Positions 28,225 through 37,721 are shown, counted from the first letter of the stretch. The stretch is DNA of 64,000 bases from Streptomyces sp. CG1 (GCF_041080625.1 NZ_CP163518.1:9417501-9481500), one strand, 5' to 3'. Program-made: numbers and translations. The notes: generated from the letters alone by a model not told the origin.

Positions 28225-29511
28225 GTGCCCATGCCCCGCAGAGCCCTCGCCGCCGCTGTCGTCGCCCTCGTCCTGCCCCTGAGCGCCTGCGGTTCGGGCG
28301 GTGACGGCGGCGGCTCGACCGACGCCTCCGGCAAGGTCGAGGGCGACATCAGCTTCCAGACCTGGAACCTGCGCGCGAACTTCAAGTCGTACTTCGACGG
28401 GCTCATCGCCGACTTCGAGAAGAAGTACCCCGGTACACATGTGAAATGGGTCGACCAGCCCGCCGAGGGCTATCCCGACAAGCTCAGCGCCGACGCAGGC
28501 GGCGGCACCCTGCCCGATGTCGTCAACGTCTCCCCGGACCTGGTCGCCCCCCTCGCCAAGGCCGGACTGGCCCTGGACCTCGCCAAGGCCGCCGGAAAGT
28601 ACAAGTCCGAGTACCTGGAAGGCGCCTGGGCGAGCCACCAGGTGCCGGGCATGAGCGGCACCTACGCCTTCCCCTGGTACCTGAACACCGGCCCGCTCTT
28701 CTACAACAAGGCGCTGTTCGCCAAGGCCGGACTGAACCCCGGCCGGCCGCCGAAGACCTACGACGAACTCTTCGCCGACGCCCTGCAGATGGCGAAGAGG
28801 AGCGGCGGCCAGGTCGCCACGCTCGCCAACGTGCCCACCATCGAGGACTTCGGGCGCTACGGCGTCACCCTGATGAACCAGCAGGGCACGGCGTTCGCCT
28901 TCAACGACGCCAAGGGAATCGAACTCCTCACCAAGTACAAGGAGTTGTACGACGCGAAGGCCCTCGACCCGCAGGCGCTGACCGCGACCCCCGAGTCCTC
29001 CGGCAAGAAGTTCCTCACCGGCGCCGTCGCCATGAACCCCGGCAGCGCCCTCGACCTCGACAACTTCAAGAAGAACGCCCCGAGCCTGTACAGGAACATC
29101 GGCATCACCGACCAGATCACCAGCACCGGGCACGTCAACATGTATGTGATGGGCGTGATGGTCAACTCCCGCACCAGGCACACCCCGGCCGCCGTCGCCT
29201 TCGCGCACTTCGTCACCGACGCACAGAACCAGATGTCTTTCGCGAAGAAGGTCGCCATCTTCCCGAGCACCGCCGGCTCCCTGAACGACCCGTACTTCAC
29301 CAAGGAGGACGGCACCGACGAGACCCGGGTGCGCATCGCCGCCGCCAAGTCTCTTAAAAATGCCGTCAATTACACCCCCGTGCTGTTCAGCGACCAGATG
29401 AAGACCGCGTTGCGCAACGAGGTGGCCAAGGCGCTCCAGGGCGAGGAGAGCCCCAAGCAGGCCCTCGACAACGCTGTCAACGCCGCCAACCGCCTCCTCC
29501 AGCAGGGCTGA
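28225..29511 (+). CDS. Carbohydrate ABC transporter substrate-binding lipoprotein (CUT1)
   Basis: Membrane-anchored solute-binding protein that captures an oligosaccharide for import. 428 residues. The signal peptide MPRRALAAAVVALVLP ends in lipobox LSACG, followed by a Gly/Ser linker. The extracellular solute-binding family 1 fold shows GDISFQTWNLRANFKSYFDG, GGTLPDVVNVSPDLVAPLAK, YAFPWYLNTGPLFYNKALF and GAVAMNPGSALDLDNF. GTG 28225 is favoured because AAGGGAG sits 10 bases upstream; ATG 28231 is the alternative. Two permease genes follow but no ATPase, consistent with use of a shared MsiK-type ATPase as known for Streptomyces CUT1 importers. Context suggests released N-glycans as ligand. Confidence 0.92.
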   Translation: MPMPRRALAAAVVALVLPLSACGSGGDGGGSTDASGKVEGDISFQTWNLRANFKSYFDGLIADFEKKYPGTHVKWVDQPAEGYPDKLSADAGGGTLPDVVNVSPDLVAPLAKAGLALDLAKAAGKYKSEYLEGAWASHQVPGMSGTYAFPWYLNTGPLFYNKALFAKAGLNPGRPPKTYDELFADALQMAKRSGGQVATLANVPTIEDFGRYGVTLMNQQGTAFAFNDAKGIELLTKYKELYDAKALDPQALTATPESSGKKFLTGAVAMNPGSALDLDNFKKNAPSLYRNIGITDQITSTGHVNMYVMGVMVNSRTRHTPAAVAFAHFVTDAQNQMSFAKKVAIFPSTAGSLNDPYFTKEDGTDETRVRIAAAKSLKNAVNYTPVLFSDQMKTALRNEVAKALQGEESPKQALDNAVNAANRLLQQG

Positions 29512-29516
29512 CCGGC

Positions 29517-30404
29517 ATGGCCGCGACCCTCCGCATCAGGCGCCAGCTCCCCACCAGCCCCTGGCTGTTCGCCACACCCGGGCTGCTCGTCACGGGTGCC
29601 TTCGTGCTCTATCCGTTCGTCTCCACCCTGGTGAACTCCTTCACCGACCGCCGCACCCTGCTGCCGGGGCACTTCGTAGGCCTCGCCAACTTCCGCGAAC
29701 TGCTCCACGACGACATGTTCTGGACCGGCCTGCGCAACAGCACCCTGTACATCCTCGGGGTCGTACCCGCCCTCGTCGTCCTGCCGTTGCTGCTCGCGCT
29801 GCTGGTGCAGAAGAACATCCCCGGCATCACCTTCTTCCGCTCCGCCTTCTACACCCCGGTCGTCGCCTCGATCGTGGTCGTCGGGCTGATCTGGGTGTGG
29901 CTGCTCGACGAACGCGGACTGGTCAACTCGCTGCTGCAGACCGTGGGGATCGGCCGGATCGGGTTCCTCAGCGACCAGTGGCTGCTTCTGCTGAGCGCGA
30001 TGGCCGTCACGGTGTGGAAGGGCCTCGGCTACTACATGATCATTTACTTGGCCGCGCTGGCGAACGTGCCCCGCGAGCTGCACGAGGCCGCCGCCGTGGA
30101 CGGTGCGGGGCCCGTGCGCCGCTTCCTCTCGGTCACCGTGCCCGCCGTGCGCTCCACGATGGTGCTCGTCGCCGCGCTGTCCTCGGTCGCCGCGTTCAAG
30201 GTGTTCTCCGAGGTGTATCTGATGGCGGGCCCGGCCGGCGGCCCGGCCGGCGAGGACACCACCCTCGTCATGCTCGTCCAGCGCACCGGCACCGGCCTGA
30301 CCGGCCGGGTCGGCTACGCCTCCGCGCTCTCGGTCGTCGTGTTCGTCGTCACCGTCGCGCTGATGCTGCTCGTGCTGCGCGCCGACCGCAGGGACGAGTC
30401 GTGA
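29517..30404 (+). CDS. Sugar ABC transporter permease, MalF type
   Basis: 295-residue membrane subunit with six helices, starting with PWLFATPGLLVTGAFVLYPF. It carries the cytoplasmic EAA loop NVPRELHEAAAVDGAGPVRR that docks the ATPase. It pairs with the next gene to form the channel. It begins 5 bases after the binding-protein stop and overlaps the second permease by 4 bases (GTGA), so the three genes form one translationally coupled operon. Confidence 0.93.
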   Translation: MAATLRIRRQLPTSPWLFATPGLLVTGAFVLYPFVSTLVNSFTDRRTLLPGHFVGLANFRELLHDDMFWTGLRNSTLYILGVVPALVVLPLLLALLVQKNIPGITFFRSAFYTPVVASIVVVGLIWVWLLDERGLVNSLLQTVGIGRIGFLSDQWLLLLSAMAVTVWKGLGYYMIIYLAALANVPRELHEAAAVDGAGPVRRFLSVTVPAVRSTMVLVAALSSVAAFKVFSEVYLMAGPAGGPAGEDTTLVMLVQRTGTGLTGRVGYASALSVVVFVVTVALMLLVLRADRRDES

Positions 30405-31306
30405 GCGTCCTGGAGAAGGTGCGGCCCGAGCCGCCCGGCACGGTGCGGAGGGAGCCGCGCGTCACCGATGAACACGGCCGCCGTGTCCGTGTCGGCGAGC
30501 TGGTCTGGCGCTATCTGCTGCTCCTCGCCGTCCTCGCGCTGACCGTCGGGCCGTTCCTCTGGCAGCTGTCCACCTCCCTCAAGGGCCCGACCGAGGACAT
30601 CTACGGCTCGCCGCCGAGCTTCCTGCCCGCCCATCCGACGCTGCACAACTACACACGGGTCGCCGACACCATCCCCGTCTGGGACTACGCACTCAATTCC
30701 CTGAAGGTCGCCACCGCCAACGTCGTCACCAACTGCGTCGGCTCGGCGCTCGCCGGCTACGCCCTGGCCCGGCTGCGCTTCCGCGGCCGGCGCGGGACCA
30801 CGCTGGTGTTCGTGCTCGCGATGCTCGTACCCGTCGAGGGCATCGTCATCGCCCAGTTCACCACCATGCGCGAACTCGGCCTGAACAACACGCTCGTCGG
30901 CGTCGTGCTGCCCGGCGCGATCGGCGCGATGAACGTGCTGCTGATGCGCAACGCCTTCCGCAACCTGCCGTACGAGATCGAGGAGGCGGCCTATGTCGAC
31001 GGCGCCAACGTCTGGCAGCGGTTCCTGCGCGTCGCGCTGCCGTCGGTGAAGGGCACGGTGGCCGTCGTCGCGATCTTCGCCTTCATGGGTGCCTGGGACG
31101 ACTTCCTGTGGCCGCTGATCGTGCTCAGCGACCCGTCCAAGTTCACCCTGACCATCGGCCTGAACTATCTGCACGGCACCTTCGCCAACGACGAACGCCT
31201 CGTCGCGGCCGGCACCGTGATCGCGGTGGCCCCGCTCATCGCCCTCTTCGCCTGCCTGCAGGGGTACTTCTTCCGAGGCGTCGGCGAGGGCGCCGTCAAG
31301 GGCTGA
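30401..31306 (+). CDS. Sugar ABC transporter permease, MalG type
   Basis: 301-residue second channel subunit. A 45-residue hydrophilic N-terminus precedes six helices (YLLLLAVLALTVGPFLWQLS first). The EAA loop is NLPYEIEEAAYVDGANVWQR. The start is GTG 30401, overlapping the preceding TGA, which sets the start firmly. The conserved C-terminal FACLQGYFFRGVGEGAVKG is typical of MalG-like proteins. The glycosidase gene follows 26 bases later in the same direction. Confidence 0.93.
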   Translation: MSVLEKVRPEPPGTVRREPRVTDEHGRRVRVGELVWRYLLLLAVLALTVGPFLWQLSTSLKGPTEDIYGSPPSFLPAHPTLHNYTRVADTIPVWDYALNSLKVATANVVTNCVGSALAGYALARLRFRGRRGTTLVFVLAMLVPVEGIVIAQFTTMRELGLNNTLVGVVLPGAIGAMNVLLMRNAFRNLPYEIEEAAYVDGANVWQRFLRVALPSVKGTVAVVAIFAFMGAWDDFLWPLIVLSDPSKFTLTIGLNYLHGTFANDERLVAAGTVIAVAPLIALFACLQGYFFRGVGEGAVKG

Positions 31307-31332
31307 ACACCCGTACGTCACAAGGACACTCC

Positions 31333-32589
31333 ATGCCTCCTGCCGTGCGCTTCGGCGTCAACTACACCCCGAGCGACGGGTGGTTCCACCACTGGCTCGA
31401 CTTCGACCTCGACGCCGTGTGCGCCGACCTCGACGCGATCGCCGCGCTCGGCCTCGACCACATCCGCGTCTTCCCGCTGTGGCCCTACTTCCAGCCCAAC
31501 CGCACCCTGATCCGCCCGCGCGCCGTCGAGCAGCTCGTCGCCCTCGCCGACGCGGCCGCCGAACGCGGCCTGGACGTCAATGTCGACGGACTGCAAGGCC
31601 ACTTGAGCAGCTTCGACTTCCTGCCTGCCTGGACCCGGACCTGGCACCGGCGCAACCTCTTCACCGACCCGGAGGTGGTCGAGGGCCAGGCCGCCTACCT
31701 GCGCACCCTCGCCGCGGCCCTCGCCGACCGCCCCCACTTCATCGGGATGACCGTCGGCAACGAGGTCAACCAGTTCGCCGCCGGCCCTCACCCCGACCCC
31801 GACCGCATCACCACGGGGGAGGCCGAGCGGTGGCTCGTCCGGATGCTGGCCGCCTGCGCCGAGGGCGCCCCGGACCGGCTCCATCTGCACGCCTCCTACG
31901 ACGCCGCCTGGTACCAGGACGACCAGCCCTTCACCCCCGGCCACTCCGCCCGGCTGGGCGATGTCACCGCCGTGCACTCCTGGGTGTTCAACGGCACCGC
32001 CCAGCGTCACGGCCGTACCTCCGTACAGGCCGAGCACCACGCCGCCTATCTCGTCGAGCTGAGCAAGGCCTGGGCGCACGCACCCCACCGGCCGGTGTGG
32101 CTGCAGGAGGTCGGCGCGCCCGCACCGCTCGTGCCCGCCGAACACGCCGCAGCGTTCGCCGAGGCCACCGTCACCCATGCCCTCGACTGCCCCGACCTGT
32201 GGGGCATCACCTGGTGGTGCTCCTACGACGTCTCGCCCGACCTCGCCGACTTCCCCGAACTCGAGTACGGACTCGGCCTGTTCACCAACGACCGCACACC
32301 CAAGGACATCGCCCGCGTGCTGGCCGACGCGGCTCACCGGCCCCATGAGGCTCCCGCCGCGCGCACCACCGCCCTCGTCGTGCCCGACGATCCGGCCCGC
32401 CGCTCCCGGTGCGCCCCCGGCGGACCCGTCTACGACGCCTTCTTCCGGCTCGTCGCCGACGGCGCCCGCCCCACCACCGTCCTCGACACCCGCGCGGACG
32501 ACAAGGACCACCTCGCCGCGCGCGGCATCACCGAAGTCGTCACTCCCGACCAGGTACTCCCCACCCCACACGGAGGCACCCGCTCGTGA
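31333..32589 (+). CDS. Cytosolic GH5-like glycosidase, probable beta-mannosidase acting on Man-GlcNAc
   Basis: 418 residues with no signal peptide. The (beta/alpha)8 clan-A layout is visible: GVNYTPSDGWFHHWLDFDLD, LGLDHIRVFPLWPYFQPN, acid/base Glu144 in TVGNEVNQF, and nucleophile Glu259 in VWLQEVGAP, followed by WGITWWCSYD. This matches the GH5_18-type enzymes of actinobacteria and bifidobacteria that cleave the core Man-beta-1,4-GlcNAc linkage (family knowledge; subfamily assigned by resemblance). Its position between the importer and the GH85 gene fits removal of the last mannose after endoglycosidase release and uptake. AAGGA precedes ATG 31333. The stop overlaps the GH85 start by 4 bases (GTGA). 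Other beta-glycosidase activity is possible. Confidence 0.85.
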   Translation: MPPAVRFGVNYTPSDGWFHHWLDFDLDAVCADLDAIAALGLDHIRVFPLWPYFQPNRTLIRPRAVEQLVALADAAAERGLDVNVDGLQGHLSSFDFLPAWTRTWHRRNLFTDPEVVEGQAAYLRTLAAALADRPHFIGMTVGNEVNQFAAGPHPDPDRITTGEAERWLVRMLAACAEGAPDRLHLHASYDAAWYQDDQPFTPGHSARLGDVTAVHSWVFNGTAQRHGRTSVQAEHHAAYLVELSKAWAHAPHRPVWLQEVGAPAPLVPAEHAAAFAEATVTHALDCPDLWGITWWCSYDVSPDLADFPELEYGLGLFTNDRTPKDIARVLADAAHRPHEAPAARTTALVVPDDPARRSRCAPGGPVYDAFFRLVADGARPTTVLDTRADDKDHLAARGITEVVTPDQVLPTPHGGTRS

Positions 32590-34601
32590 ACCCCACCAGA
32601 CGCACGGTCCTCGTCGCCGCCGGAGCGGCCGCCCTGCTCCCGTCCGCTCCGGCCCTGGCAGCCACCCGCCCGAAGACCGGGGCGACCCCGCCGTACGCGT
32701 CCTACTGGTACCCGGACTCGCTCCCCTCCGGCACTCCGGGCACCGGCATCACCTGGCGCAGCCTGAAGAGCTGGCGCGCGGCCGACGACGCCGACCTCGC
32801 GTTCAACGCCGCGTCCGTGCCGCTCGCCGCACGCTTCACGCCGACCCCCGCGAACACCACCGCCCGCTCCGGCCAGGCCCGTATCCAGGCCCTGGTGTCC
32901 TTCGCACCCACCTCGGGCAATCCGTCCCAGGGCTCGGCCACCGCCGACTACTACGCCCTGACCCACTGGGCCTACCTCGACGAGCTGGTCTTCTGGGGCG
33001 GCTCGTCCGGCGAGGGCCTGATCCTCGCGCCGAACGCGCCGATCGTGGACGCGGCCCACCGGAACGGCGTCCCGGTGCTCGGGAACATCTTCCTGCCGCC
33101 GACGGCGTACGGCGGGCAGCTGCAGTGGACCCGGGATCTGGTGCAGAAGGACGCCTCCGGGCACTGTCCGCTCGCCGCGCAGCTCGTCGCGGTCGCGGCG
33201 GCCTACGGCTTCGACGGCTGGTTCGTCAACGCCGAGACGGGCGGCGGGAACACCGCCCTCGGGCAAGCCATGCTCGGTTTCGTCAAGGAGCTGAAGGCGC
33301 TCGCGGCGGCCAAGGGACAGCGCGTGACCTGGTACGACGCGATGACCGTGAACGGTACGGTCGGCTGGCAGGGGGCGCTGAACAGCCAGAACCAGGCGTT
33401 CTTCCAGGCCGCCGACGCCCTGTTCGTCGACTTCCGGTGGAGCGCGGGCACGCTCGTGTCCTCGGGCACGAAGGCGGACCAACTGGGGCGCAGTCGCTAT
33501 CAGTTGTGGGCGGGCGTCGACGTCGAGTCGAACGGGTCCGACACGGCCGTGAACTGGGACGCGATCGTGCCGTCCGGGCAGTCGCACATCACCTCGATCG
33601 GCTTCTACCGGCCGGAGTGGACCCGCAACCACCTGCCCGCCGACCAGCGCGCCCCCGAGGACTTCCACGCCGCCGACGACCGGTTCTGGACCGGGCGCTC
33701 ACTGGACCCGTCCCGCCCGGACCCGGGTGATCCCTGGCGGGCGCCGGCGCTGTCGGTCGCGGACCGCTCGACGGTGGCCTCGCTGCCGTTCGCGACCGTG
33801 TTCAACACGGGGCACGGGCTGCGCTGGTACGAGGACGGCGCCGTCACCTCGGACACGGCCTGGAACCACCTGGGGCTGCAGGACCGGCTGCCGTCGCGGC
33901 GATGGGTGGTGCGCACGGCGGGGGAGCGGCCGGCGGTGACCTTCGACTTCGCCGATGCCTGGCGGGGCGGGAGCAGCGTGCTGGTGGACGGTGCACTGGA
34001 TCAGCCCGTGGTGGTGGATCTGTATGCGTCCCGGCTGCCGATCGGCGGGAACACGGTGGTCGAGCTGACGTACCGGACCGACGCCGGTGCCGTGCACGTC
34101 GAGCCGGCCGTGGCGACGGCCGAGCCGAGCGGGGCCGGGGCGACTCCGCCGTACACGTATCCGGCGGTGACCTCGGTCGGCGAGGGCGTCAACGGCTGGC
34201 AGACCGTGACGGTTCCGCTCACCGGGCTGACCGGCACCGTCCACGCCCTCGGAGTGCGGCTCACGGCCACGGCGGGTCCGGTGCGCTGGCGCCTGGGCGG
34301 CCTCGCCGTCCGGGACGCCGTCACCGCCCCGGCAGCCCCCTCGGGTGGACGTGTCACCGCCGCGACCGGCGGCGATCTGCGCCTGGCCTGGGACGCCGCC
34401 CCCGGCACCGTCCGCCACTACGAGCTGCACCGCCTCCTGCCCGACGGCACCCGGCACTTCCTCGGCGGCACCTGCGAGCGCGCCTTCTTCCTCACCGGCC
34501 TGCAACGCGAACAAGGGGAGAGCGCCGCACGGTTCGAACTGCGCGCCGTGGGGGAGCTCTACAACGCCTCGACCCCCGTGACCGTCACTCACACCTGGTA
34601 A
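32586..34601 (+). CDS. Exported endo-beta-N-acetylglucosaminidase, GH85
   Basis: Cuts the chitobiose core of N-glycans, leaving one GlcNAc on the protein and releasing the rest. 671 residues. A twin-arginine-type leader TRRTVLVAAGAAALLPSAPA is cut near ALA. The GH85 barrel shows ASYWYPDSLPSGTPGTGITW and YLDELVFWGGSSGEG. The diagnostic Asn215-x-Glu217 pair is in DGWFVNAETGGG (oxazoline-stabilising Asn and acid/base Glu), with VDFRWSAGTL downstream. C-terminal beta sandwiches (RWVVRTAGERPAVTFDFADA) and a fibronectin-III-like end (APSGGRVTAATGGDLRLAWD) follow. GTG 32586 overlaps the GH5 stop. Its stop codon lies within the first unit of a 16-base tandem repeat that leads to the GH38 gene. Confidence 0.93.
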   Translation: MNPTRRTVLVAAGAAALLPSAPALAATRPKTGATPPYASYWYPDSLPSGTPGTGITWRSLKSWRAADDADLAFNAASVPLAARFTPTPANTTARSGQARIQALVSFAPTSGNPSQGSATADYYALTHWAYLDELVFWGGSSGEGLILAPNAPIVDAAHRNGVPVLGNIFLPPTAYGGQLQWTRDLVQKDASGHCPLAAQLVAVAAAYGFDGWFVNAETGGGNTALGQAMLGFVKELKALAAAKGQRVTWYDAMTVNGTVGWQGALNSQNQAFFQAADALFVDFRWSAGTLVSSGTKADQLGRSRYQLWAGVDVESNGSDTAVNWDAIVPSGQSHITSIGFYRPEWTRNHLPADQRAPEDFHAADDRFWTGRSLDPSRPDPGDPWRAPALSVADRSTVASLPFATVFNTGHGLRWYEDGAVTSDTAWNHLGLQDRLPSRRWVVRTAGERPAVTFDFADAWRGGSSVLVDGALDQPVVVDLYASRLPIGGNTVVELTYRTDAGAVHVEPAVATAEPSGAGATPPYTYPAVTSVGEGVNGWQTVTVPLTGLTGTVHALGVRLTATAGPVRWRLGGLAVRDAVTAPAAPSGGRVTAATGGDLRLAWDAAPGTVRHYELHRLLPDGTRHFLGGTCERAFFLTGLQREQGESAARFELRAVGELYNASTPVTVTHTW

Positions 34602-34678
34602 GCACCGGGAACCGTAAGCACCGGGAACCGTAAGCACCCGGAAACGAAAGCACATGGAACCGTAAGCACCCGGAACCC
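34599..34678 (+). repeat. Five tandem copies of a 16-base unit between GH85 and GH38 genes
   Basis: Units start at 34599, 34615, 34631, 34647 and 34663, with consensus GTAAGCACCGGGAACC. Units 1 and 2 are identical; the others carry one to three changes. The first copy supplies the TAA stop of the GH85 gene. The array fills nearly all of the 93-base gap before GH38, ending just before its GGGAG ribosome site. Confidence 0.95.
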
Positions 34679-34694
34679 GCAGGGAGCACCCCGC

Positions 34695-37600
34695 ATGCAT
34701 GACGACCGCACTCTGGTGGAAGCCCGCCTCAGGCGTGTCCTCGACGAACGCATCCGCCCCGCCGTGTACCCCGAGTCCGTGCCGCTGCGGGTCGCGGTCT
34801 GGCACGCGCCCGGCGAGCCCGTACCGGTCGCGGAGGGACTCGCCGCCGAGCAGGAGCCCATCGAGGTCGGCGCCCGGTGGGGGGCTCCCTGGGGCACGAG
34901 CTGGTTCCGGGTGACCGGGACCGTGCCCGAGGCGTGGGCCGGGAAGACCGTCGAGGCCCTGCTCGACCTGGGCTTCGACGAGAACATGCCCGGCTTCCAG
35001 TGCGAGGGCCTGGTCTACCGGCCCGACGGCACCCCGGTGAAGGGTCTCAACCCGCGCAACCAGTGGGTGCGGATCGGCGCGCCCGCCGAGGGCGGCGAGG
35101 AGGTGGTCCTGCACATCGAGGCCGCCTCCAACCCCGTCATCCTCGACTACCACCCCTTCCTGCCCACCCGGCTGGGCGACAAGGAGACGGCCGGCAGCGA
35201 GCCCCAGTACACGCTCACCCGCATGGACCTCGCCGTCTTCGACGAGACCGTGTGGCAGCTGGCCATGGACCTGGACGTGCTCGGCGAGCTGATGGCGGAG
35301 CTGCCCATGGACTCCGCACGCCGGCACGACATCCTGCGCGCGGTCGAGCGGGCCCTGGACGCCGTCGACCTCCAGGACGTGAACGGTACGGCCGACCGGG
35401 CCAGGGAACGGCTCACCGGTGTGCTGTCGGCCCCCGCCGTGCCGTCCGCGCACCGGATCAGCGCCGTCGGGCACGCACACATCGACTCGGCCTGGCTGTG
35501 GCCGCTGCGCGAGACGGTCCGCAAGGTGGCCCGTACGACCTCCAACATGACACAACTGATCGAGGACGAACCGGAGTTCGTCTTCGCCATGTCCCAGGCC
35601 CAGCAGTGGGTCTGGGTGAAGGAGCACCGGCCCGAGGTGTGGGCGCGGGTGAAGAAGGCCGTCGCGGAGGGGCGGTTCGTGCCGGCCGGCGGGATGTGGG
35701 TGGAGTCGGACACCAACATGCCGGGCTCGGAGGCGATGGCCCGTCAGTTCGTGCACGGAAAGCGGTTCTTCCTCGACGAGTTCGGCGTCGAGAACGAGGA
35801 GGCGTGGCTGCCCGACACCTTCGGCTTCGCCGCCGGACTGCCGCAGATCATCAAGGCCGCGGGCAGCAAGTGGCTGCTGACCCAGAAGATCTCCTGGTCG
35901 CAGACCAACAAGTTCCCGCATCACACCTTCCAGTGGGAGGGCATCGACGGCACCCGGATCTTCACCCACTTCCCGTCCGTCGACACCTACAACTGCTCCA
36001 TGAAGGGCAGCGAACTCGCCCACGCGGAACGCAACTTCAAGGACAAGGGCCGGGCCCGGCACTCCCTCGCGCCCACCGGCTGGGGCGACGGAGGCGGCGG
36101 CACGACCCGCGAGATGGTCGCCAAGGCGGCCCGGCTCCGCGACCTCGAAGGCTCGCCGGCTGTCGTCTGGGAGACACCCCGCGCCTTCTTCCAGAAGGCC
36201 GAGGCCGAGTACGCGCAGCCGCCCGTCTGGGTCGGCGAACTGTACCTCGAACTGCACCGCGCCACGCTCACCAGCCAGGCGAAGACCAAGCAGGGCAACC
36301 GGCGCAGCGAACACCTCCTGTACGAGGCGGAGTTGTGGGCGGCCACCGCTGCGGTCCGTACCGGATTCCGCTACCCCTACGCGGACCTGGACCGCATCTG
36401 GAAGACGGTCCTGCTCCACCAGTTCCACGACATCCTGCCGGGCTCGTCCATCGCCTGGGTGCACCGGGAGGCGCGGGCGGCCTACGAGCGGATCGCCGCG
36501 GAACTGAACGAGATCACCGGTGCCGCTCAGCGGGCCCTGGCCGGAGCGGGGGACCGGGAGCTGGTCTTCAACGCGGCGCCGCACCGCCGCGCCGGGGTTC
36601 GAGCCGGTGGCGCCGGAGCACACCTGCTGCCGCAGGGAACGAGCCTCGTGCCACGCGCCGACGGCGGATTCGTCCTGGCCAACGGCCTGCTCCGGGCCGA
36701 GATCGACGCCCGGGGGCTGATCGTCTCCGCCTACGACATCCAGGCCGACCGCGAGACCGTCGCTCCCGGCAGGGCCGCGGGCCTGCTCCAACTCCACCAG
36801 GACTTCCCGAACATGTGGGACGCCTGGGACGTGGACGAGTTCTACCGCAACACGGTCACGGACCTCACGGACGCGGAGTCGGTCCAGGCCGGTGCGGACG
36901 GCGTGTCGGTGCGGATCGCACGTGCCTTCGGCGACTCCCGCGTCACCCAGGTGCTGTCCCTGCCGCCCGGCGAGCGGCGCCTGGTGATCGACACCGAGGT
37001 CGACTGGCACGAGACGGAGAAGTTCCTGAAGCTGGCCTTCCCACTCGACCTGCACGCCGAACGGTACGCCTCCGAGACCCAGTTCGGGCACGTCTTCCGC
37101 CCCACCCACACCAACACCTCGTGGGAGGCCGCCAAGTTCGAGGCGTGCAACCACCGGTTCGTCCACCTGGAGGAGCCCGGCTGGGGCGTGTCCGTCGTCA
37201 ACGACTCGACGTACGGCCACGACGTGACCCGTACGGTGCGCACCGATGGCGACCGGGGCACGACGACCACGGTCCGCGTCTCTCTGCTCCGCGCCCCGCG
37301 CTTCCCGGACCCCGAGACCGACCAGGGTGTCCACCGCTTCCGGCACGCCCTGATCCCGGGCGCCTCGATCGCCGACGCGGTTCGCGAGGGCTGGCGGATC
37401 AACCTGCCGGAACGGCGTCTGACCGGCGCCCACGAGGCCGTCCCGCTGGTCAGCGTGGACAACGACGCGGTGATCGTCACGGCGGTGAAGCTGGCCGACG
37501 ACGGCAGCGGGGATGTGGTGGTCCGGTTCCACGAGGCATACGGCGGCCGGGCCCGCGCCACCCTCACGGCCGGTTTCGAGGTCGCGGACGTCACCGTGAC

Positions 37601-37712
37601 CGACCTGCTGGAACGGCCGTCCGGAGACACCGAGCCGCCGCAGCGCGACGGCGACCGGATCACCGTACGGCTGCGGCCGTTCGAGCTGGTGACGCTCAGG
37701 CTGCGGCGCTGA
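34695..37712 (+). CDS. Cytosolic alpha-mannosidase, GH38
   Basis: Zinc-dependent retaining alpha-mannosidase of 1005 residues without export signal, so it acts on imported glycan. The N-terminal beta domain (PWGTSWFRVTGTVPEAWAGK, GFDENMPGFQCEGLVYRPDG) is followed by the GH38 barrel. Zinc ligands His260 and Asp264 lie in GHAHIDSAWLWP, the nucleophile Asp374 in WLPDTFGFAAGLPQII, and a further zinc histidine in LLHQFHDILPGSSI. The beta-rich C-terminal domains include FGHVFRPTHTNTSWEAAKFE. Length and layout match bacterial and yeast-type vacuolar/ER class II enzymes that trim high-mannose glycans. GGGAGC precedes ATG 34695. It ends the locus at a strong hairpin. Confidence 0.95.
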   Translation: MHDDRTLVEARLRRVLDERIRPAVYPESVPLRVAVWHAPGEPVPVAEGLAAEQEPIEVGARWGAPWGTSWFRVTGTVPEAWAGKTVEALLDLGFDENMPGFQCEGLVYRPDGTPVKGLNPRNQWVRIGAPAEGGEEVVLHIEAASNPVILDYHPFLPTRLGDKETAGSEPQYTLTRMDLAVFDETVWQLAMDLDVLGELMAELPMDSARRHDILRAVERALDAVDLQDVNGTADRARERLTGVLSAPAVPSAHRISAVGHAHIDSAWLWPLRETVRKVARTTSNMTQLIEDEPEFVFAMSQAQQWVWVKEHRPEVWARVKKAVAEGRFVPAGGMWVESDTNMPGSEAMARQFVHGKRFFLDEFGVENEEAWLPDTFGFAAGLPQIIKAAGSKWLLTQKISWSQTNKFPHHTFQWEGIDGTRIFTHFPSVDTYNCSMKGSELAHAERNFKDKGRARHSLAPTGWGDGGGGTTREMVAKAARLRDLEGSPAVVWETPRAFFQKAEAEYAQPPVWVGELYLELHRATLTSQAKTKQGNRRSEHLLYEAELWAATAAVRTGFRYPYADLDRIWKTVLLHQFHDILPGSSIAWVHREARAAYERIAAELNEITGAAQRALAGAGDRELVFNAAPHRRAGVRAGGAGAHLLPQGTSLVPRADGGFVLANGLLRAEIDARGLIVSAYDIQADRETVAPGRAAGLLQLHQDFPNMWDAWDVDEFYRNTVTDLTDAESVQAGADGVSVRIARAFGDSRVTQVLSLPPGERRLVIDTEVDWHETEKFLKLAFPLDLHAERYASETQFGHVFRPTHTNTSWEAAKFEACNHRFVHLEEPGWGVSVVNDSTYGHDVTRTVRTDGDRGTTTTVRVSLLRAPRFPDPETDQGVHRFRHALIPGASIADAVREGWRINLPERRLTGAHEAVPLVSVDNDAVIVTAVKLADDGSGDVVVRFHEAYGGRARATLTAGFEVADVTVTDLLERPSGDTEPPQRDGDRITVRLRPFELVTLRLRR

Positions 37713-37721
37713 CCCTGGGCA

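Noticed and set aside
33699..37532. 1277-codon minus-strand open frame
   Set aside because: Antisense shadow of GH85 and GH38; its VLTVPGAYGS repeats are just the 16-base tandem repeat read in reverse.
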